Shown piece by piece: positions 60,239 through 64,000 of a stretch of DNA of 64,000 bases. The notes beneath the pieces were generated by a model, which had not been told where the DNA came from, searched no databases, and saw only the letters and a list, made by a program, of their open reading frames with translations. The first letter of the stretch is position 1. Every line of letters begins with the position of its first letter. The stretch spans positions 1,240,001-1,304,000 of the forward strand of contig NZ_JACAWU010000001.1 of the NCBI RefSeq assembly GCF_013391635.1, in the 5' to 3' direction. Origin of the DNA: Natronomonas gomsonensis. Lineage in GTDB: Archaea; Halobacteriota; Halobacteria; Halobacteriales; Haloarculaceae. The position numbers were made by a program, and so were the translations under genes.

Positions 60239-60409
60239 CTACGCGATTCGGGTGATACCGACGCCGAGGACCAGCACCAACGCCCCGATGACGCCCTGTA
60301 GCGTGGCGTTGACGATGTCACCGTGGAAGGCGTTCCGAACCGCGAGGGCGACGAACGCGAGGGCGACGACGACGTGCATTCCGATGACGGCGACGTAGCG
60401 GGGTTCCAC
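60239..60409 (-). CDS. 56-residue membrane protein
   Basis: A GTG-initiated frame (MEPRYVAVIGMHVVVALAFV) with two transmembrane helices, the second QGVIGALVLVLGVGITRI, joined by a short loop with His and Asp. A TATA-like element (minus-strand ATAGTTTTG, about 60434-60442) lies about 28 bases upstream, inside the 3' end of the glycerate kinase gene. It sits just upstream of the 52-residue protein on the same strand; the two may form a small membrane pair. No recognised family. Confidence 0.6.
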   Translation of the reverse strand: MEPRYVAVIGMHVVVALAFVALAVRNAFHGDIVNATLQGVIGALVLVLGVGITRIA

Positions 60410-60416
60410 GCATAGC

Positions 60417-61736
60417 CTAACTCCGGCCACCGGCAAAACTATGTCGGCCAGCCGGAATTACCACAACTCGGAGGTCGTTTACGTTCGTCCCGGTCGCGCC
60501 GCATCTGAGCAGCGCCCCGTGGTCGTCGAGGTAGCCGTAACTGTCGTTGTTTTCGAGCACATCGTATGCAGTCCTCGGGTCGGTGACCGTCGATGCGTCG
60601 ACCACCGCGCCCGCGGCGTCGGTGCTGCCGTCACCGCCGTCGGTGTCGACTGCCGCGAGCACGGCGCCCGGCGGAAGGTCGACGGCCCCGGCGAGTGCGA
60701 ACTCGCAGTTCGGCCCGCCATCGCCGTCGCCGGTGACGGTGACCGTCGTCTCGCCACCCGACAGCAGTACGGCCGGCGGTTCGACGGGATTTCCCGAATC
60801 GGCGGCTTCCGCGGCGATAGCGGCGTGGAACCGCCCCGCTTCGCTGGCCTCCCCTTCGATTCGCGTCGAGAGGACAATGGTTTCGTAGTCGGCCTCGCGG
60901 GCAACGTCGCGGGCGGCATCGACGGCGTCTCGACCCGAGGCAATGATGTGGTTCTCTACAGCGGCATCGGCCGCTTTCGTCGGCGCTGCGTCCGCAAGCC
61001 ACGCGCGAACGTCGCTGTCGACACCGTATCGCTCCAGCACCGCGAGGGCAGCCTCGGGGTCGGTTTCGGTCGGAACCGTCGGGCCGCTGGCGATAACCGC
61101 CGGGTCGTCGCCGACCACGTCGCTGACCAGTACACCGACGACGGTGGCCGGGGCGGCAGCGGCCGCGAGACCGCCGCCCTTGATTCGCGAGCAGGCGCGT
61201 CTCACCGTGTTTACTTCGTCGATGGATGCGCCGGCATCGAGCAACCCCTCGGTGACTGTCCGAATGTCGTCGACGGTGAGTCCCTCGGCGGGTGCACACA
61301 GCAACGCGCTTCCGCCGCCGGCTATCGTCGCGAGTACGAGCGTCCGGTCGGTGGCGTCTGCCGCACGCTCCAGGACGGCGGAGGCGCCCGCGACGCTTCC
61401 CTCTCCCGGCGTCGGGTGTTCGCCTTCCAGGACGGTCACGCGCTCGGTGTCGGCGGTCCGGTCGTTCGTGACGACGACGCCGCTGGTCAGTTTCTCGCCC
61501 AAAAACGCCTCCAGTGCGGCCGCGAGGTGGTCGCTGCCCTTCCCGCCGCCGAGAACGAGAACCTCGTCGTACGCCGAGAGGTCGTACGTGGCATCGCGGA
61601 TGGTGAGTATCTCGCCGTTGAGTCGGCAGTGTCGCTCGACGGCACGGGCCGGCAGCGACGCCTCGATGCCGGCCGTCAGACAGTCGACGGCGAGTTCGTG
61701 GGCGGGGGAGTCGGTCGGCGGGTCGGCGAAGGTCAC
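60417..61736 (-). CDS. Glycerate 2-kinase (DUF4147/MOFRL family)
   Basis: A 439-residue GckA/GlxK-type glycerate 2-kinase, not related to the GlxK of classical E. coli type. The N-terminal domain contains VLVLGGGKGSDHLAAALEAF, VVVTNDRTADTERVTVLEGE and IAGGGSALLCAPAEGLTVDD. The C-terminal MOFRL domain shows AVLLSGGETTVTVTGDGDGG, CEFALAGAVDLPPGAVLAAV and VDTDGGDGSTDAAGAVVDAS. In archaea it makes 2-phosphoglycerate from glycerate, linked to the branched Entner-Doudoroff route. It overlaps the downstream end of the preceding SDR by 4 bases, so the two are cotranscribed. Confidence 0.9.
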   Translation of the reverse strand: MTFADPPTDSPAHELAVDCLTAGIEASLPARAVERHCRLNGEILTIRDATYDLSAYDEVLVLGGGKGSDHLAAALEAFLGEKLTSGVVVTNDRTADTERVTVLEGEHPTPGEGSVAGASAVLERAADATDRTLVLATIAGGGSALLCAPAEGLTVDDIRTVTEGLLDAGASIDEVNTVRRACSRIKGGGLAAAAAPATVVGVLVSDVVGDDPAVIASGPTVPTETDPEAALAVLERYGVDSDVRAWLADAAPTKAADAAVENHIIASGRDAVDAARDVAREADYETIVLSTRIEGEASEAGRFHAAIAAEAADSGNPVEPPAVLLSGGETTVTVTGDGDGGPNCEFALAGAVDLPPGAVLAAVDTDGGDGSTDAAGAVVDASTVTDPRTAYDVLENNDSYGYLDDHGALLRCGATGTNVNDLRVVVIPAGRHSFAGGRS

Positions 61737-62560
61737 GACGTGTACTTCCGAATGGCCTCGAAGACGCGGTCGCTGACGCGGTCGGGTAGGTAGCTGGCGT
61801 AAATCAGCAGTTGGGCGACACGGCCGACGACGTAGCGCGGTTCGGGGTCCGGCGTCACCGACGCCTCGACGATGGCTTCGGCGACTTCGGCGGGGTGGAC
61901 CGCGATGGGGCTGTCGGCGCCGAACAGCGAGGCGTCCTCTTGGAACTCATAGAGGTCTGCGTAGGCCTCCGTGCGGTCGAGACGCCCGAGTTCGTCGCCG
62001 ACGCGCTCGCGGAAACTCGTCTTCACGGGGCCGGGTTGGACGACGCTCACGTCGATGCCGAAGGGTTCGACTTCCAGGCGGAGGGCGTCGCTGTACCCCT
62101 CCATGGCGTGTTTCGACGCCGAGTACGGACCCATCCCCGGCGTGGCCAGTCGGCCGGCGACCGAAGAGACGTTGACGATGGTGCCCTCCTCTCGCTCGCG
62201 CATGTGCGGCAGCACTTCACGGACGAGTCGGTGGGGACCGAAGACGTTCACCTCGAACTGTTTCGCGAAGAGGTCGTCGCCGATGTCCTCTATCGGGCCG
62301 TGTTGGCCGTAGCCCGCGTTGTTGACGAGCGAGTCGATGCGACCCTCCTCCTCGATGATGCGGTCGACGACGCGCTCGCAGTCCTCGGGGTCGGTCACGT
62401 CGATGGTGCCGATGTCACAACCCGCCTCGCCCAGCTTCTGGATGTCGGCGGGGTTCCGTGCCGTCGCGTACACCTGCCACTCCTCGTCGAGGAAGGCGTA
62501 CGCCGTCGCTCGACCGATGCCGGACGAACAGCCGGTGATGAGAACCGTCCGATTGCTCAT
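61733..62560 (-). CDS. Short-chain dehydrogenase/reductase
   Basis: A 275-residue NAD(P)-dependent SDR. The cofactor motif is TGCSSGIGRA (residues 9-18), VNNAGYGQHG follows near residue 84, and the catalytic NVSSVAGR, YSASKHAMEG triad region lies around residues 128-155. PGPVKTSF marks the end of the active site. Its C-terminus is longer than the classical length, resembling 17-beta-hydroxysteroid-type or general SDRs. It is cotranscribed with the glycerate kinase gene (4-base overlap). Substrate unknown. Confidence 0.9.
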   Translation of the reverse strand: MSNRTVLITGCSSGIGRATAYAFLDEEWQVYATARNPADIQKLGEAGCDIGTIDVTDPEDCERVVDRIIEEEGRIDSLVNNAGYGQHGPIEDIGDDLFAKQFEVNVFGPHRLVREVLPHMREREEGTIVNVSSVAGRLATPGMGPYSASKHAMEGYSDALRLEVEPFGIDVSVVQPGPVKTSFRERVGDELGRLDRTEAYADLYEFQEDASLFGADSPIAVHPAEVAEAIVEASVTPDPEPRYVVGRVAQLLIYASYLPDRVSDRVFEAIRKYTS

Positions 62561-62669
62561 ACGGTTCGCTCGGCGGGGCGGTAGTTAGTCGTTGATATAC
62601 TGGCGAAGGGTGTCACAGGCCGCTCGGAGACCGAAACGCCCAACCGCTCGCTTGCAGAACCACGAGATA

Positions 62670-63332
62670 GTGCCCGACTACGATGCGGTCCTCTTCGACA
62701 GCGACGGCGTGTTGGTCGAACCGCCGGGCGCCGAGACGCAGACGGCGGCCATCCGGCGAGCCTTCCAGTCGGTCGGCGTCGACGACCCCGAGGCCGAACA
62801 CGTCCAAGCCCTCACGAGCGGCGTCACCAGCGAGACTCTCGACGACATCGGAGCGGCCTACGATATCGACCCGGCCGCCCTCTGGGACGCTCGCGAACAC
62901 CACGACGAGCAATCGCAGTTCGACGCGTTCAGAGCCGGCGACCGCGACCGCTACGACGACACCGCTGCCGTTTCCGAGATTCCCCTCCCGCGTGGCGTCG
63001 TGAGCAACAACCACCACAGCACCATCGAGTTCGTACTGGAGTTCTTCGAGTTCGGCGACACCTTCGACACCTATTACGGCCGCGAGAAGACCGTCGAGAG
63101 CCTCGACCTGAAGAAGCCGAACACCCACTACGTCGAGCGCGCCCTCGATGACCTCGGAGGCGCGTCGGCGCTGTACGTCGGCGACAGCGAAAGCGACGTA
63201 CTCGCGGCCCACCGAGCAGGCCTCGATTCGGCGTTCCTGCGGCGTCCACACTGCCGGAACGTCGACCTCTCGGTGGACCCGACGTACGAACTCGAAACGC
63301 TCCACGGCATCGCGGAGTTACTCGACTTCTAG
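62670..63332 (+). CDS. HAD-superfamily hydrolase
   Basis: A 220-residue HAD phosphatase. The nucleophile motif is AVLFDSDGVLVE (Asp10 and Asp12 by GTG numbering), motif II/III corresponds to GVVSNNHHSTIEF and LKKPNTHYVERAL, and motif IV is LYVGDSESDVLAAHRAGL. A small all-helical cap (about residues 20-85) places it with phosphoglycolate-phosphatase-like enzymes. The GTG at 62670 begins just before the first strand; no in-frame ATG gives a better start. It ends 1 base before the convergent endonuclease V stop. Confidence 0.87.
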   Translation: MPDYDAVLFDSDGVLVEPPGAETQTAAIRRAFQSVGVDDPEAEHVQALTSGVTSETLDDIGAAYDIDPAALWDAREHHDEQSQFDAFRAGDRDRYDDTAAVSEIPLPRGVVSNNHHSTIEFVLEFFEFGDTFDTYYGREKTVESLDLKKPNTHYVERALDDLGGASALYVGDSESDVLAAHRAGLDSAFLRRPHCRNVDLSVDPTYELETLHGIAELLDF

Positions 63333-63333
63333 C

Positions 63334-64000
63334 TTAGACCGTCTTTTTCAGTTCATCGGCGTAGGCGTCGGCGAGCCGCGTCGGTTCGGGGAGTTTGTAC
63401 GCGCCGCCGCAGGCGGCCACGCAGTCGACGGCCGTCTTCGCCGACAGTCGATGCCCCGAGGAGACGTACAGCGGATTGATGTTCGTGGAGCCCGGGTACT
63501 GCCGGCTCTGGTAGGCGTAGCCGACCGTCTCGCCGGCCGGCGTGTCCGGCATCGAGTCGTCGGCTTCGATTGCGACGCGGGCGCCCTCGAGCAGCGAGTC
63601 GACGGACTGTCGCGGTTCGCCACACAGGAGGTTCTTCGCGACGCCCACCGCTGGCGTATCGAACAGCACGCCGACGTGGGTGGCGATGCCGGCCTCTCTG
63701 AAGTGGATGCGACCGCTTCCGTCGAAGACGAGCAGGTCCGGGTCGCAATCGAGGGTCTCCAGGGCCGCGACGATGGGGTCGCCCTCACGGAAGGCGAGCA
63801 GGCCCGGAATGTAGGGAATCGACAGCGGCGTGACGGCGCTGGCCCGTTCCACCACCTCGTCGCCGCGCAGGACGACCACCGCCGAGACGGCCCGGTCGTC
63901 GAGGAACGCCTGGTCGACGCCGGCGACGAGGGCCTCGCCCGACGCGATGTCTTCGGGGTCGAAGTCGATGTCGTCCTCGAAGACGGCCGCCTCGGCGATG
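63334..64000 (-). CDS. nfi: Endonuclease V (N-terminus cut by window edge)
   Basis: DNA repair endonuclease V that nicks near deaminated bases, chiefly inosine. About 222 residues are visible; the N-terminus lies beyond the right edge. The catalytic region LVAGVDQAFLDDRAV begins the second part of the active site, IPYIPGLLAFREGDPIV is the conserved stretch after it, and GVAKNLLCGE and SGHRLSAKTAVDCVAACGG mark the C-terminal half. The acidic active-site Asp (in GVDQAF) is present. It converges on the HAD gene with 1 base between stops. Confidence 0.93.
   Translation of the reverse strand, partial: IAEAAVFEDDIDFDPEDIASGEALVAGVDQAFLDDRAVSAVVVLRGDEVVERASAVTPLSIPYIPGLLAFREGDPIVAALETLDCDPDLLVFDGSGRIHFREAGIATHVGVLFDTPAVGVAKNLLCGEPRQSVDSLLEGARVAIEADDSMPDTPAGETVGYAYQSRQYPGSTNINPLYVSSGHRLSAKTAVDCVAACGGAYKLPEPTRLADAYADELKKTV

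Overview
This window is high-GC chromosomal DNA from a haloarchaeon (class Halobacteria). The evidence is consistent across the window: the proteins are strongly acidic, many genes look leaderless (a TATA element 25-30 bases before an ATG or GTG), and several gene families are diagnostic (halorhodopsin, thermosome, archaeal LonB, geranylgeranylglyceryl phosphate synthase, pantoate kinase, phosphopantothenate synthetase, a Bat-type HTH regulator, GatB). It reads as core genome: about 65 tightly packed genes and no rRNA, recognisable tRNA, CRISPR or intact insertion sequence. I cannot name the genus.

Layout. 1-6.9 kb: partial lonB, the NMN adenylyltransferase/SAM hydrolase pair, an SDR, a tail-less thermosome subunit, a GT2 glycosyltransferase and a methyltransferase. 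6.8-13.3 kb: a small HTH regulator behind an AT-rich control region, an MBL hydrolase, a YkgJ-type cysteine-cluster protein, a TRAM protein, DNA-binding regulators, an SPFH/NfeD membrane set and a secreted SCP2-like protein. 13.3-23 kb: metG with a BNR-repeat protein, aspartate decarboxylase, lipoproteins, ppsA, PhzF and a RecA-like protein. 23-25.9 kb: a nucleobase salvage cluster (deaminase, phosphoribosyltransferase, HD hydrolase, MTA phosphorylase). 26-37.4 kb: scpA-smc, gatB, a transglutaminase-like protein, halorhodopsin and topA. 37.4-42.7 kb: a mosaic pilin-like surface gene, GGGP synthase, a Bat-HTH regulator, an SCP2 protein and aspS. 42.8-51.0 kb: a nine-gene Mrp-type Na+/H+ antiporter operon. 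51.1-55.8 kb: the archaeal CoA pathway (pantoate kinase, phosphopantothenate synthetase) with an acyltransferase-like gene between them. 55.8-64 kb: a Mut7-C protein, polX, DUF5788, a structured intergenic element, a Get3/ArsA ATPase, two very small membrane proteins, glycerate kinase, an SDR, a HAD hydrolase and partial endonuclease V.

Functional links. Aspartate decarboxylase (16.5 kb), pantoate kinase (51.2 kb) and phosphopantothenate synthetase (54.1 kb) together make 4'-phosphopantothenate from aspartate and pantoate. AspRS carries the His typical of non-discriminating enzymes, which fits the presence of gatB and tRNA-dependent Asn synthesis. Halorhodopsin (Cl- uptake) and the Mrp operon (Na+ export) are both ion-homeostasis systems suited to salt-in life. 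The least ordinary features are the structured element near 58.6-58.9 kb, the AT-rich centre of the surface gene at 37.5-38.6 kb, the His/Asp-rich loop in one Mrp subunit, and a candidate 36-residue gene at 25.8 kb.
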